From Henriciella marina (GTDB taxonomy: Bacteria > Pseudomonadota > Alphaproteobacteria > Caulobacterales > Hyphomonadaceae), in assembly GCF_027213945.1 (NCBI RefSeq), contig NZ_JAPWGW010000001.1, forward strand, positions 806,001-870,000: a stretch of 64,000 nt of DNA, given 5' to 3'. Below, piece by piece: positions 26,137 to 35,679 of the stretch. The first letter of the stretch is position 1. Every line of letters starts with the position of its first letter. Below the pieces are notes generated by a model, which worked only from the letters and a program-made list of their open reading frames with translations, searched no databases and was not told the DNA's origin. Made by a program: the position numbers and the translations under genes.

Positions 26137-26823
26137 TTATAAGACACCCATTAATTGGAGCCTCGAGACGACGGGGGCCAACATTCTGTCGATCGCGTCT
26201 TCGCCGGGATAGACTTTACCATAGGCGGGTAGGCCTTCATCCGCAATGACAAGCTCAGCTTCGAACTTGGCGGGGTGCGTAAATCTGTAGTGCGCGGCGC
26301 GAACGGTTTTCAGATAATGCTCGAGAACATTCTGGACGGTGCGCTCACGTTCAACCACATCGCGCCGGATCCGGCGGGCGAGTCTGAGGTCATCCGGCGT
26401 ATCCACATAGATGGACAGGTCGATCAGCGGACGGAGAGCCTTGACCGACAGGGCGTGGATGCCTTCGAGAATTATGACGGGCGCCGGCTCGATGCGGAGC
26501 GTGCGGGTCTCGTCGCGGTCGTGGCGGTCAAAATCATAGACGGGTTGTTCAATGACCTGCCCGCGCTTCAGGGCCCGGATGTCATTAACGAGATGAGCGG
26601 TGTCCTTGGAAGCCGGGTCATCATAATTGGCCTGCTCGATGATCGCGGCGCGCTGTTCGGGCGTATCGCACGGGCCATAGTGGCGCATCGGCCAGTAATA
26701 GCCGTCTTCGTGGAAGATTACCGCTCGGCCTGGCCCGAGGCGCTGGATCAGTGCGTCAGCGAGCGTGGACTTGCCTGAGCCGGAACCGCCCGACATGGCA
26801 ACAAGGAAGGGAGACATCGTCAT
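26137..26823 (-). CDS. udk: Uridine kinase
   Basis: 228 residues from MTMSPFLVAMSGG; the frame is open further upstream but without family sequence. The P-loop GGSGSGKST is near residue 12, EDGYYW near 41, YDFDRHDRDETRTL near 90 and the RRIRRDVVERERT lid near 145. The enzyme phosphorylates uridine and cytidine for salvage. It sits between two genes for secreted CAP proteins on the same strand, with 25 bases to the following one. Confidence 0.88.
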   Translation of the reverse strand: MTMSPFLVAMSGGSGSGKSTLADALIQRLGPGRAVIFHEDGYYWPMRHYGPCDTPEQRAAIIEQANYDDPASKDTAHLVNDIRALKRGQVIEQPVYDFDRHDRDETRTLRIEPAPVIILEGIHALSVKALRPLIDLSIYVDTPDDLRLARRIRRDVVERERTVQNVLEHYLKTVRAAHYRFTHPAKFEAELVIADEGLPAYGKVYPGEDAIDRMLAPVVSRLQLMGVL

Positions 26824-26947
26824 GGCGCGCTTGTAACCGCATCGCTGCACGAATGGAAACCTGCACCTCGCAGGCCTTGTGCCCTGGAACGCAGACGGGC
26901 GCACTTTCAATGAGAAAGAGCGCCCATCCAGTCATTCAAAGTGCACG

Positions 26948-27787
26948 CTACTGACGGGTGACGATCGGTCCCTTGAGGACGTAGGTGTCGGCGTCGAGCT
27001 GCACGAGGACATCGAGATAGCCGGTGTCCTGACTATCAATGGCGGCATCGTGCATGCGCATCATCGTGCCACCAGCAAGGCGGTTGCCGGAAGCATCGCT
27101 GAGATTCCAGCCGGCCGTGCGGAAATAGTTCTGATTCACACGCGGCGTAATGTTCGTGGCACCGGCGACCTGAAGTGGCAGCGGGGTTTCCAGTTCGCCG
27201 TCTACTGTGGTCAGCATCTGCACCACATAGAGGCGACCATCGGCCTTTGCGATGCCGAGACCCGTGTCGGTGAAGCCATCATGGACGAGGTTCTGCCGGT
27301 TTGCGCTGTCGGCCGAGATCGCTTCGAAGATCTCAGTCGGCGTTGCGTTGGCGTCGAGAACGGCAACGTTTGCACCTGTCGCGCTGGCGAGAACCTGCCG
27401 GTCCAGTGCCCGCATGCGATAGATATGGCCACGGCCTTCGAGGTCATCATGACCAGCGTAGCCGCGAGCCGCCATGTCCAGAGCATGCGCGCGTGCGGCG
27501 CGATCGAGCGAGGACCGGCGATTGAGTGAAGAAACGCCAGCGTTCGCGCGTTGGCCGTTTGTGGCAGCGAACAGGGCTGATTCAGCGCGGGCTTCGAATT
27601 TGCGGCTGACAGCGAGGCAGGATTCGACCTCTGCGACATAACTGACGAGGCCTTCTGCATAACCATTGTCGAGTGTGCAGGAAGACTGGGCGGTGGCTGG
27701 GAGGGCCATGAATGTGCCCGACGCTGCCGCCAAAGCCAGCAGCGCGAGAGCACGAGAGGTGTCATATTTCTGTAACATAATCGTCAT
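26948..27787 (-). CDS. Secreted CAP/SCP-domain protein 2, with altered active site
   Basis: 279 residues; a start nine bases later (27778) is equally possible. The signal peptide ends at LPATAQS. The CAP domain (about 75-190) contains AARAHALDMAARGYAGHD, like its neighbour's AARWHSLDMAANDFFNHQ, and both share a following ALDR motif, so they are paralogues. Where protein 1 has LLENIA this one has GANVAVL, so the conserved acidic residue is missing. Its C-terminal part differs from protein 1. Function unknown. Confidence 0.75.
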   Translation of the reverse strand: MTIMLQKYDTSRALALLALAAASGTFMALPATAQSSCTLDNGYAEGLVSYVAEVESCLAVSRKFEARAESALFAATNGQRANAGVSSLNRRSSLDRAARAHALDMAARGYAGHDDLEGRGHIYRMRALDRQVLASATGANVAVLDANATPTEIFEAISADSANRQNLVHDGFTDTGLGIAKADGRLYVVQMLTTVDGELETPLPLQVAGATNITPRVNQNYFRTAGWNLSDASGNRLAGGTMMRMHDAAIDSQDTGYLDVLVQLDADTYVLKGPIVTRQ

Positions 27788-27918
27788 GAAAGGTTTGTGA
27801 CAGTTATATGTCAATGGAAAAAGCGACGAAGTGCGGCGCATATTTTATGTGTGTGTACGGAGGGACTCTGATTTCATTCGCTATTTCCGGGTAGCGCAGC
27901 TGCGTTCACCGCAACAAA

Positions 27919-27944
27919 AAAGGCCGCCATTGCTGACGGCCTTT
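27919..27944 (-). terminator. Rho-independent terminator of pnp
   Basis: Stem AAAGGCCG (27919-27926) with CGGCCTTT (27937-27944), followed on the minus strand by TTTGTT. It is 57 bases after the pnp stop. Confidence 0.9.
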
Positions 27945-28001
27945 CTGATTTCGATGATTTGTACCGGTCTGAAGTTGATTCAGTCCGTGGGACAGGGCGC
28001 C

Positions 28002-30137
28002 TTATTCGGCGTCGCCGCCTTCAGCACCTTCCTTGTCCTTGCCGGTTTCCTGGTCGACGGCTTTCATCGACAGGCGAACCTTGCCGCGATCGTCAAAGCC
28101 CATCAGCTTGACCCAGACCGTATCGCCTTCCTTGACGAGGTCTTTCGGGTGGCCGATGCGCTCGTCTGCCATTTGCGACACGTGAACGAGGCCGTCCTTT
28201 GGACCGAAGAAGTTCACGAAGGCGCCAAAGTCCTTGATGGACACGACCTTGCCTTCATAGATTTCGCCGGCTTCCGGTTCAGCGGTGAGCTCACGGATGC
28301 GCTTCTTGGCAGCATCAATGGACTCGCGGTCGAGCGCGGAAATCTGAATCGTGCCGTCGTCCTCCACGTTGAGCTTGGCGCCCGTCGTGTCAACGATGTC
28401 GCGAATGGTCTTGCCGCCCGAGCCGATCACGTCACGGATCTTGTCGACCGGGATATTGACGATCTCCATCTGCGGCGCATTGGCCGACAGCTCGCCGCGC
28501 GATTCAGCAAGCGCCTTGTTCATCTCTTCCAGGATGTGGGCACGGCCGCCCTTTGCCTGGTCGAGAGCCGTCTGCATGATGTCGCGGGTGATACCTGCGA
28601 TCTTGATGTCCATCTGGAGAGATGTGACGCCAACGTCGGTACCCGCAACCTTGAAGTCCATGTCGCCGAGGTGATCTTCGTCGCCAAGGATATCGGAAAG
28701 AACGGCAACGCCGTCATCATCCTTGATGAGACCCATCGCGATACCGGAAACAGGGCGCGTAATCGGCACGCCTGCATCCATCATGGCGAGTGCCGAGCCA
28801 CAAACCGTCGCCATTGAGGACGAACCGTTGGATTCGGTGATCTCGGAGACGAGGCGGATCGTGTAAGGGAAGTCTTCAGCCTTTGGCAGCACTGCGCGCA
28901 GGGCACGCCATGCCAGCTTGCCGTGGCCGATCTCGCGGCGGCCTGCACCGCCCATGCGACCCGTCTCACCGACCGAATAGGGCGGGAAGTTGTAGTGCAG
29001 CATGAACTTTTCTTTGTGCGTACCGCCCAGGCCGTCGATGAATTGCTCATCGTCGGAGGTGCCGAGCGTTGCCACACAGATCGCCTGCGTTTCACCGCGG
29101 GTAAACAGGGCAGAGCCGTGCGTGCGCGGCAGGAAGCCAGCTTCAGCAACGATCGGGCGGACCTGATCGAGCGAACGGCCGTCAATGCGCTTGCCGGTCT
29201 TGATGATGTCGCCGCGGACAACCTTGGCTTCGGCTTTCTTGAAAGCAGACTTGAAGACCGCTTCTTCCATGCCGTCCGGATTGTCTTCGGTCGCGAGGAG
29301 GGCGTTTGACGCCTTTTCGCGGGCAGCGCCGACAGCTTCCTGGCGGGCCAGCTTTTCCGTGATCTGGTAGGCAGCCGAAAGGTCTGCACCAACGAGATCC
29401 TGAATCTGCTTGAGTTCTGCCGAAAGGTCTTCGCCTTCGAACTCAAATGGCTCCTTGGCAGCCTTCTCAGCCAGCTTGATGATCGCATCGATCACTGGCT
29501 GCATGGCTTCGTGACCGGCCATGACGGCGCCGAGCATGACGTCTTCTGCAAGCTCTTTGGCTTCGGACTCGACCATCATGACTGCGTCGGTGGTACCGGC
29601 GACGACGAGGTCCAGTTCGGACTCTTCCATGTCATCCGCAGTCGGGTTGATGATGTAGTCACCATCCTTGTAGCCGACGCGCGCTGCGCCGATGGGACCC
29701 ATGAACGGGGCACCAGACAGAACCAGCGCAGCGGATGCGCCGATCATGCCGATGATGTCCGGATCGTTTTCAAGGTCATACGAAACGGCGGTCAGGACGA
29801 CCTGGACTTCGTTCTTGAAGCCATCGACGAAAAGCGGACGGATCGGACGGTCGATGAGGCGGGACGTCAGCGTCTCTTTCTCAGTCGGGCGGCCTTCACG
29901 CTTGAAGAAACCGCCTGGGATGCGGCCCGATGCGTAGTATTTTTCCTGGTAGTTGACCGTCAGGGGGAAGAAGTCCTGTCCTGGCTTGGCTTCCTTGCGG
30001 AAGGTTGCGGTCGCGAGGACAGTCGTATCCCCATAAGTAACGAGGACGGCCCCGTCAGCCTGACGAGCGACACGGCCCGTCTCGATCGTCAACGTGCGGC
30101 CGGCCCATTCCAGCGACACGGTTTGCTTATCAAACAT
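28002..30137 (-). CDS. pnp: Polyribonucleotide nucleotidyltransferase
   Basis: 711 residues, the normal length. Two RNase PH-like cores (about 10-230 and 310-540) are separated by the helical linker, with [20 protein letters not shown] and [20 protein letters not shown] in the active second core. A KH domain ([16 protein letters not shown], about 565) and an S1 domain ([19 protein letters not shown], about 620) close the protein. PNPase degrades RNA 3' to 5' with phosphate and is part of the degradosome. It follows rpsO, the conserved pairing, with a strong hairpin between them. Confidence 0.98.
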   Translation of the reverse strand: MFDKQTVSLEWAGRTLTIETGRVARQADGAVLVTYGDTTVLATATFRKEAKPGQDFFPLTVNYQEKYYASGRIPGGFFKREGRPTEKETLTSRLIDRPIRPLFVDGFKNEVQVVLTAVSYDLENDPDIIGMIGASAALVLSGAPFMGPIGAARVGYKDGDYIINPTADDMEESELDLVVAGTTDAVMMVESEAKELAEDVMLGAVMAGHEAMQPVIDAIIKLAEKAAKEPFEFEGEDLSAELKQIQDLVGADLSAAYQITEKLARQEAVGAAREKASNALLATEDNPDGMEEAVFKSAFKKAEAKVVRGDIIKTGKRIDGRSLDQVRPIVAEAGFLPRTHGSALFTRGETQAICVATLGTSDDEQFIDGLGGTHKEKFMLHYNFPPYSVGETGRMGGAGRREIGHGKLAWRALRAVLPKAEDFPYTIRLVSEITESNGSSSMATVCGSALAMMDAGVPITRPVSGIAMGLIKDDDGVAVLSDILGDEDHLGDMDFKVAGTDVGVTSLQMDIKIAGITRDIMQTALDQAKGGRAHILEEMNKALAESRGELSANAPQMEIVNIPVDKIRDVIGSGGKTIRDIVDTTGAKLNVEDDGTIQISALDRESIDAAKKRIRELTAEPEAGEIYEGKVVSIKDFGAFVNFFGPKDGLVHVSQMADERIGHPKDLVKEGDTVWVKLMGFDDRGKVRLSMKAVDQETGKDKEGAEGGDAE

Positions 30138-30162
30138 GCGTTTTCTTTCTCTTCATGCGAAA

Positions 30163-30193
30163 AGCCCGCCCGGACCCCATGTCCTGGCGGGCT
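30163..30193 (-). terminator. rpsO-pnp intergenic hairpin (terminator/processing site)
   Basis: AGCCCGCC (30163-30170) pairs with GGCGGGCT (30186-30193), and an inner GGAC/GTCC stem extends it. TTTT follows on the minus strand. A comparable hairpin in enterobacteria is both the rpsO terminator and the RNase III site used in pnp autocontrol; that role here is inference. Confidence 0.75.
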
Positions 30194-30209
30194 ATTTGTG
30201 AGCCAGTGC

Positions 30210-30479
30210 CTAGCGGCGGATACCCAGCTCTTGGATCAGGGCCTGATAGCGGCCCTCATTTTTCCTCTTCAGATAGTCGAGGAGTTTCCGGCGCGTGGCG
30301 ACCAGGTTGAGCAGGCCGCGACGCGAATGGTGGTCTTTTTTGTTGGTCTGGAAGTGCTCGGTCAGGTTCGAGATACGCTCGGTAAGGATCGCAACCTGGA
30401 CTTCCGGGGACCCGGTATCGCCGTCATTTTGGGCGAATTTCTTGATCAGCTCAGATTTCTTTTCTGCCGTGATCGACAT
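30210..30479 (-). CDS. rpsO: 30S ribosomal protein S15
   Basis: 89 residues, full length. The 16S-binding signature is present: [20 protein letters not shown] and [20 protein letters not shown]15 is a primary binder of the central domain of 16S rRNA. It heads the rpsO-pnp unit. The upstream 250 bases to the divergent gene hold the promoters of both, but I see no certain boxes there. Confidence 0.98.
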   Translation of the reverse strand: MSITAEKKSELIKKFAQNDGDTGSPEVQVAILTERISNLTEHFQTNKKDHHSRRGLLNLVATRRKLLDYLKRKNEGRYQALIQELGIRR

Positions 30480-30731
30480 CGTGAATACTCTCTTCGTTCT
30501 GGCCTGCGATGGAGGCCGTTTCAGCTATACCCTTCAATGTAAGGGTGGTGTTTGGGGAGTGCGCCGGGGAACCAGCCAGGATGTCGTCCAGCCAGTTGTG
30601 AGCCCCGAAAGCTCGCCTCAAGGCGCGCACATGGCACATAATGCCCGCAAATGGAAGGGGAGCGGTGCGATCTTTCCCCTTAGCCTTGCACCTTGGGGCA
30701 TGACCATTACGGCTTATGCCGAGGAGATATC

Positions 30732-31445
30732 ATGAGCCGCCTTTTCGAAGAACTCGACTATCAGGTCACGGAAATCGGCGCTGTCAGTTTGCGCCGCAGG
30801 CGCATTCTCTCGCTCGATCAGGACGTCTGGGAAGTACTTCTCGGTGAGGAACATCTGATGTCCAGTCTTTTCACGGCGTCTGAGGTCGCGCTTGCAAAGC
30901 TGGGTCTTGCAGCTCTGGGTGAGCCGCCTGAGGGGGGATGGGACATCACCGTCGGCGGGCTCGGTCTGGGCTATACGGCCGCGACTGCGCTGGAGCATGA
31001 AGGCGTGGGGCGCCTTCAGGTGGTCGAGTTGCTGGCCCCTGTTATAGAATGGCATGCGGAGGGGCTCGTTCCGCTCGATCCGCCGCTGTCGGCTGATGCG
31101 CGGTGCACCGTGCATCGCGGAGACTTCTTTGCCCTGGCTGCTTCAGATGAGGGCTTCGGGGTCGCGCAGGATGCGATCCTGATTGATATCGACCATACGC
31201 CGGACTGGCTTCTGGATGCGCGAAGCGGAAGTTTTTACTCGGTTGAGGGGCTGGGCCAGCTCGCCCGCCACCTCAAGCCTGGTGGCGTGATGGGCTTGTG
31301 GTCCGACGCCCGAACGGATGAAACCTTCATTGAGCGAATGAAATCGGTGTTCAGCACAGCCTGGGCAGAGCCGGTCACATTCCACAATCCGCTTCAGGAC
31401 ACGCCGTTCACCCAGACGGTCTACCTTGCCCGGAAGGCGCGCTAG
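30732..31445 (+). CDS. Spermidine synthase-like SAM-dependent protein
   Basis: 237 residues from ATG 30732, preceded by GAGGAG. The Rossmann-like core shows ITVGGLGLGYTAATALEH (nucleotide loop, about residue 74), VVELLAPVIEW and a RGDFF acidic turn, then AILIDIDHTP. The overall arrangement is that of spermidine-synthase-like proteins lacking the N-terminal beta domain of true SpeE. The exact substrate is unknown. It lies between rpsO and truB, and its stop overlaps that of the convergent membrane protein gene by four bases. Confidence 0.7.
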   Translation: MSRLFEELDYQVTEIGAVSLRRRRILSLDQDVWEVLLGEEHLMSSLFTASEVALAKLGLAALGEPPEGGWDITVGGLGLGYTAATALEHEGVGRLQVVELLAPVIEWHAEGLVPLDPPLSADARCTVHRGDFFALAASDEGFGVAQDAILIDIDHTPDWLLDARSGSFYSVEGLGQLARHLKPGGVMGLWSDARTDETFIERMKSVFSTAWAEPVTFHNPLQDTPFTQTVYLARKAR

Positions 31446-32050
31446 GGGTTCGAAGCACGACGGATTGCGACGACAATGAACGGTGCGACCGCAGCTATAA
31501 CAATGATCAAGCCCATCGCCATCCATTGCGCCACGCGGTCGCCCCAGATGGTATCCGCGAAGAAGATGGCAAAGGTCCACAGTAGTGAGACTAGCAATAT
31601 GAAAATGGCGGTGCGCGCCGGCGTCGGACGCGGCAGGATGCTTGCCGCTCCACCCGCCCGTTCACCCCAGGCCAGCCAGCGCGCGAACGCGACAAGGAAA
31701 CCGGCAACTCCGATCATCGGAGAGGCGAGCATCGCCTTGTCGATGGGCGCAAACAGCCAGACGGCGACAAAGGCCAGTCCCGCGACGACAAAGGTCCAGC
31801 CGGCAAAGCGGTCGACGGCGCTGGCGCCAGTATGTTCGCCTGCCGGCTGGAAGAGACGAAGTTTGGGGATGTAGTTTCCCATCACGACGAGCATCAGGCC
31901 AAGCATCGCAGCCGCACCCCGCCGGGCAAGATCCGGGTCGAGTATGCCGGTCTTCTTGGTGATACCAAAGGCTAGCATCGCGCCGACGATGGTGCAGACA
32001 CCGATGGCCAAGGGAATGACAGCGCGGCGCGGCTCAATTGATTGGGTCAT
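31442..32050 (-). CDS. SdpI-like multi-pass membrane protein
   Basis: 202 residues with about six hydrophobic helices. The segment AAAMLGLMLVVMGNYIPKLR is the SdpI hallmark (GNY-P-K). In Bacillus SdpI is the immunity protein for the SDP toxin and the signal receptor for the SdpR repressor. The gene overlaps the ArsR-type regulator gene by four bases (ATGA), the sdpRI order. No toxin-like gene is next to it. Immunity or a housekeeping envelope role are both possible. Confidence 0.65.
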   Translation of the reverse strand: MTQSIEPRRAVIPLAIGVCTIVGAMLAFGITKKTGILDPDLARRGAAAMLGLMLVVMGNYIPKLRLFQPAGEHTGASAVDRFAGWTFVVAGLAFVAVWLFAPIDKAMLASPMIGVAGFLVAFARWLAWGERAGGAASILPRPTPARTAIFILLVSLLWTFAIFFADTIWGDRVAQWMAMGLIIVIAAVAPFIVVAIRRASNP

Positions 32051-32361
32051 GGGTTTCCCTCCTTCAGGGCAGGGCGACCAGTTGCCGACCTGTCTTCCCG
32101 GCGTTCCCAGCCGAATGTCTGCGCGAAACCGAACAGCGCGTCCTCCAGCACCGACATCTGAAGGTGGTAAAAGACCGACTTGCCGTCCTTCTCGCTAGCA
32201 ACCAGGCCTGCGTCGCGCAGCACGGCAAAGTGCGCGGACATGGTTGGTTTGGATACGTCGAAGGCGCTTGCCAGTTCACCGGCGGACTTTGGGCCATCCC
32301 TGAGCATTTCCAGCACCCTGCGGCGCGTCGGATCGGACAGGGCTTTGAAGACTGAACTCAT
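32047..32361 (-). CDS. ArsR-family regulator, SdpR-like autorepressor
   Basis: 104 residues, a winged helix: FKALSDPTRRRVLEMLRDGP, then AFDVSKPTMSAHFAVLRDAG (recognition helix) and GKSVFYHLQ (wing). No metal-binding Cys pair of the ArsR/SmtB sensors is present, which fits the metal-free SdpR group. It heads a two-gene operon with the SdpI-like gene. A perfect 12-base palindrome overlaps its promoter, pointing to autorepression. Confidence 0.82.
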   Translation of the reverse strand: MSSVFKALSDPTRRRVLEMLRDGPKSAGELASAFDVSKPTMSAHFAVLRDAGLVASEKDGKSVFYHLQMSVLEDALFGFAQTFGWERREDRSATGRPALKEGNP

Positions 32362-32368
32362 AAATAGA

Positions 32369-32396
32369 CAATTAGCTAATTATCGAAATGAGTCAA
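32369..32396 (-). promoter_or_regulatory. Promoter and operator of the sdpRI-like operon
   Basis: On the minus strand TTGACT (32391-32396) and TAATTG (32369-32374) are 16 bases apart. The perfect palindrome AATTAGCTAATT (32370-32381) covers the second box and part of the spacer, and ends nine bases before the start codon. A dimer bound there would block polymerase. Confidence 0.6.
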
Positions 32397-32441
32397 GCAA
32401 TAGAAATGTCGTGCTCTTTGCTTACGCTTGGTCGGGGTCTA

Positions 32442-33443
32442 TCAGACCTGGAATACCCGCATCGGCTGAAAGCGCCCAGCGCGGATTTCGCCCATTGCGA
32501 CGGCTTGGTCATTGCACATGGCGAGTGCCAGGCGGTCTTCCGGATCCGGGTTCTTCTCAAGCCGCCAACGCTCTGTAACGTGCGGCATGAGCATGACGTC
32601 GCGCCCCTGGCGGATGTCGGCGGCGTCTTCCTCGCTGATGTCGACGTCTGGGACATCGTCCAGCACCGCTTCGATCGGGGCGAGCGTGCGCAGCAGTTCG
32701 TCACGCGTCTCCATAGCTTCCAGGTCTGCCAGCTTGAACGCCGCGCCTTCATGCATGACACCGACACGGATGCGGCGCAGCTGCGAAATATGTCCATCGC
32801 AGCCGAGCGCGCCGGCAAGGTCGCGTGCGAGGGCACGAACATAGAACCCCTTGCCGGAGCGAACATGGAAAACGGCGTGGTCACTATCCGGCATATCAAC
32901 AAGGCGCGCTTCATGTACCAGAACGGTGCGGGACGGGATCTCGAACTCTTCCCCATCGCGGGCGAGATCATAGGCGCGTTCGCCGTCGACCTTGATTGCG
33001 GAGTATTTCGGCGGGATCTGGTCGATCTCACCCTCAAAGCCTTCCAGCGCGGTTTCGATGGCGTCGCGGTTCGGGCGGGTATCGGACGATGAGATGACTT
33101 CACCTTCGGCGTCCAGCGTGTCGGTGGACCTCCCCCAGCGAATGGTGAAGACGTATTCCTTGTCGGCATCCATCGCCCACTGAACGGTCTTGGTCGCTTC
33201 GCCAAAAGCAATCGGAAGGATGCCATCTGCCAGCGGATCGAGCGTACCACCATGGCCGACCTTCTGCGCATTGAAGAGGCGTTTCAGAATACCGACCACT
33301 TGTGTCGAGGTCACATCCGACGGCTTGTCGACATTGAGCCAACCATGCACCGGCAGGCCTTTTTTCTTGCGATTGCGTCCCACGGGGGTTCTCCGTTCTT
33401 CCCATGGCGCACGCGGATCGAACGCGGGCGCGGGGTCTGACAT
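32442..33443 (-). CDS. truB: tRNA pseudouridine-55 synthase
   Basis: 333 residues. The catalytic Asp is in KVGHGGTLDPLADGILPIA (about residue 72). GWLNVDKPSDVTSTQVV precedes it and a C-terminal PUA-like part (about 265-333) follows. TruB makes pseudouridine 55 in the T loop of tRNAs. In most proteobacteria rbfA-truB-rpsO are contiguous; here accessory genes separate all three. The N-terminal extension is rich in basic and proline residues. Confidence 0.96.
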   Translation of the reverse strand: MSDPAPAFDPRAPWEERRTPVGRNRKKKGLPVHGWLNVDKPSDVTSTQVVGILKRLFNAQKVGHGGTLDPLADGILPIAFGEATKTVQWAMDADKEYVFTIRWGRSTDTLDAEGEVISSSDTRPNRDAIETALEGFEGEIDQIPPKYSAIKVDGERAYDLARDGEEFEIPSRTVLVHEARLVDMPDSDHAVFHVRSGKGFYVRALARDLAGALGCDGHISQLRRIRVGVMHEGAAFKLADLEAMETRDELLRTLAPIEAVLDDVPDVDISEEDAADIRQGRDVMLMPHVTERWRLEKNPDPEDRLALAMCNDQAVAMGEIRAGRFQPMRVFQV

Positions 33444-33491
33444 GTCGTTTGAGCAGGCGAGCTAGGCGGCGCTGCGCGCGGCGTCAACCAG

Positions 33492-34091
33492 CTAGATGCC
33501 CTGACTGAGGTGCTGGGTCAGAATAAGCGCGCCGATAATGATCAGGACGATGCCGCCTGCAACCTCCGCCCAATGGCCCAGCCAGTCACCGGCCTTTCGC
33601 CCAATCAGGGCGCCCATCGTGCACATGACAAGTGTCACGCCAAAGATGATGAGGCAGGCAAGAACGAGGTTCGTGCCGACCATTGCGAGGCTCACACCTA
33701 CAACAGTTGCATCGATGCTGGTTGCGACTGCGGCCAGTCCGAGATGGATCCAGCGTGGTCCTCGTATCGGTCCGTTCGCCGCTGTCTCTGCATGGTCGTC
33801 GATCGTTTCCGGCTCTTCCTTGAAGGCCTGCCAGATCATGTGAATTCCCACGAGGCTGAGCAAAATGAACGCAACCCAGTGATCGATGCCAGCGACCCAT
33901 GCCGACAGCGCCATCCCTATCAGATAGCCGACAACCGGCATGATGGCTTCCATCGCCGCAAATACGAACCCGATGCGAAGGGCGCTGGTCAGCGTCGATG
34001 TGCGCTCGCCTGTGCCCTTGCCCAGCGCAGCGGCAAAAGCATCGACGGAAAGCCCAAAGGCGAGAGCAATAAGTGTAAATGTCCCCGACAT
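33492..34091 (-). CDS. mntP: Manganese efflux pump MntP
   Basis: 199 residues from the ATG at 34091. Six helices form two related halves, each with the key Asp: GLSVDAFAAALGKG in helix 1 and ATSIDATVVGVSLA in helix 4. This repeat is diagnostic of MntP (YebN), which exports Mn(II). I looked for a manganese riboswitch before it and saw none. It diverges from a mechanosensitive channel gene with 119 bases between the starts. Confidence 0.9.
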   Translation of the reverse strand: MSGTFTLIALAFGLSVDAFAAALGKGTGERTSTLTSALRIGFVFAAMEAIMPVVGYLIGMALSAWVAGIDHWVAFILLSLVGIHMIWQAFKEEPETIDDHAETAANGPIRGPRWIHLGLAAVATSIDATVVGVSLAMVGTNLVLACLIIFGVTLVMCTMGALIGRKAGDWLGHWAEVAGGIVLIIIGALILTQHLSQGI

Positions 34092-34210
34092 GCGCTCTCT
34101 TCGCGTGCGTTTATTCTGCAAGCAAGAGGAAGTCTGCGTATTGTAGTCTAATGGAAGACCGGCGCGATTTCGTATCGCCCGCCGGGAACGCCGGCCTAGC
34201 TGATCAGGTT

Positions 34211-35611
34211 ATGACCCCAATGCTCACGCGCTCCCTGCAGTTTCTTATCGTCCTGACCGTCTTACTGTTAAGGGGCACTGCCTTTCCGGCCAGTGCGCAG
34301 GCACCGACCGTTACGGAATCGACAGAGGAGATTTCGGTTTCCAGCAGTGATGACGGGGCGATAGAGACGCGGATCAATGCCATCTTTGCTGAGATCGGCG
34401 CTCTCAATGCTGTCGCCGCAGAAGTCAATGAAGGCGTCGTCTCGCTAAGCGGTACGGTTGCGGATCAGGCCGACATCGACCGCGCCGTGTCGATCGCGAG
34501 CCGCTTCCAGGGCGTTGTGACGGTCGAGCAGAGCATCGAACGCGATCTTTCTGTCGATCGCTCTCTGTCTCCGGCTATTGCGAACCTCGAGAACAGTCTG
34601 CGACGCGGATGGGAAGCGCTGCCTCTGGTCGGGCTCGCTATCGGGGTTTTCCTTGTCATCCTGGTTATCGGCCATCTGCTGGCAAGCTGGGCAGCGCTCT
34701 GGCAACGCCTGACGCCGAACCCGTTTCTTGCAGAAATCGTAGCCCAGGCTGTGCGGATTATTGCCGTCATTGTCGGCCTGGTCATGGCACTCAACCTCGT
34801 TGGCGCGACCGCTCTAATGGGCGCAATTCTCGGTGGCGCAGGCGTTATCGGCCTCGCTATCGGCTTTGCGGTTCGCGACACGGTGGAGAACTATATAGCC
34901 TCCATCATGCTGAGCCTGCGCCAGCCTTTCCGGGCCAATGACCATGTGCGCATTGACGATCATGAGGGCCGGGTCGTGCGCCTGACGTCGCGCGCGACGG
35001 TGCTGATGACGCTTGATGGGAATCATTTGCGCGTACCGAACTCGACGGTCTTCAAGGCGGTCATCCTGAACTATACACGCAATCCAGAGCGCCGCTTTGA
35101 GTTCGAGCTTGGCGTGGACGCCGAGGATGACCCAGTCGCGGCCATGGCAACGGGGATCGCGGCAATCTCCGGACTTGATTTCGTTCTTGATGAGCCAAAG
35201 CCGGACGCAATCATCACTTCAGTAGGCGACAGCAATATCGTCATACGCTTCATGGGCTGGGTAAATCAGTCCGAGACTAATTTCGGCAAGGCGCGCAGCC
35301 TCGCTATCCGCGCGGCCAAGGATGCTGTGGAAGAGGCAGGCTTTACCCTGCCAGAGCCGATCTATCGCCTGCGCTTTGACGGGGCGCCGGTGCAGGTGAA
35401 GGCAGGCACGGGGGTGACTGTTTCTGAAGGGCAGGCAGTCCCCGCGGCCCCCTCAGCAAAAACGAAGGCTGCGGTTTCTCCGGATGCCCAGACCGCCGAA
35501 GCCAGCGTGCTTGATACCAGGCCAGACGATCACATCGCCGAAAAGGTCGACGAGGAACGCGCGCAGACTGGGGAGAAGGACCTTCTCGATAACGGTCGAC
35601 CGGTCGAATAG
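34211..35611 (+). CDS. BON-domain MscS-type mechanosensitive channel
   Basis: 466 residues from ATG 34211, giving a signal peptide (FPASAQA, about residue 29). A BON domain (about 45-115: ETRINAIFAEIGALNAVAAE, LSGTVADQADIDRAV) is fused to an MscS channel: helices at about 135-160 and 185-215, then the pore helix with GVIGLAIGFAVRDTVENYI, and the beta domain (DHVRIDDHEGRVVRLTSR). A charged low-complexity tail of about 70 residues ends it. BON domains bind lipid or periplasmic surfaces, so the channel may sense the envelope. Confidence 0.88.
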   Translation: MTPMLTRSLQFLIVLTVLLLRGTAFPASAQAPTVTESTEEISVSSSDDGAIETRINAIFAEIGALNAVAAEVNEGVVSLSGTVADQADIDRAVSIASRFQGVVTVEQSIERDLSVDRSLSPAIANLENSLRRGWEALPLVGLAIGVFLVILVIGHLLASWAALWQRLTPNPFLAEIVAQAVRIIAVIVGLVMALNLVGATALMGAILGGAGVIGLAIGFAVRDTVENYIASIMLSLRQPFRANDHVRIDDHEGRVVRLTSRATVLMTLDGNHLRVPNSTVFKAVILNYTRNPERRFEFELGVDAEDDPVAAMATGIAAISGLDFVLDEPKPDAIITSVGDSNIVIRFMGWVNQSETNFGKARSLAIRAAKDAVEEAGFTLPEPIYRLRFDGAPVQVKAGTGVTVSEGQAVPAAPSAKTKAAVSPDAQTAEASVLDTRPDDHIAEKVDEERAQTGEKDLLDNGRPVE

Positions 35612-35679
35612 GGCCGTTGCTGGCCCGGCTTACAGTTTTAGCGTAAACTCATGCCCGACCCGCTTGAAAGCCTGCCGCC

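Noticed and set aside
34092-34210. Manganese (yybP-ykoY) riboswitch before mntP
   Set aside because: The 119-base gap shows none of the conserved loop sequences.
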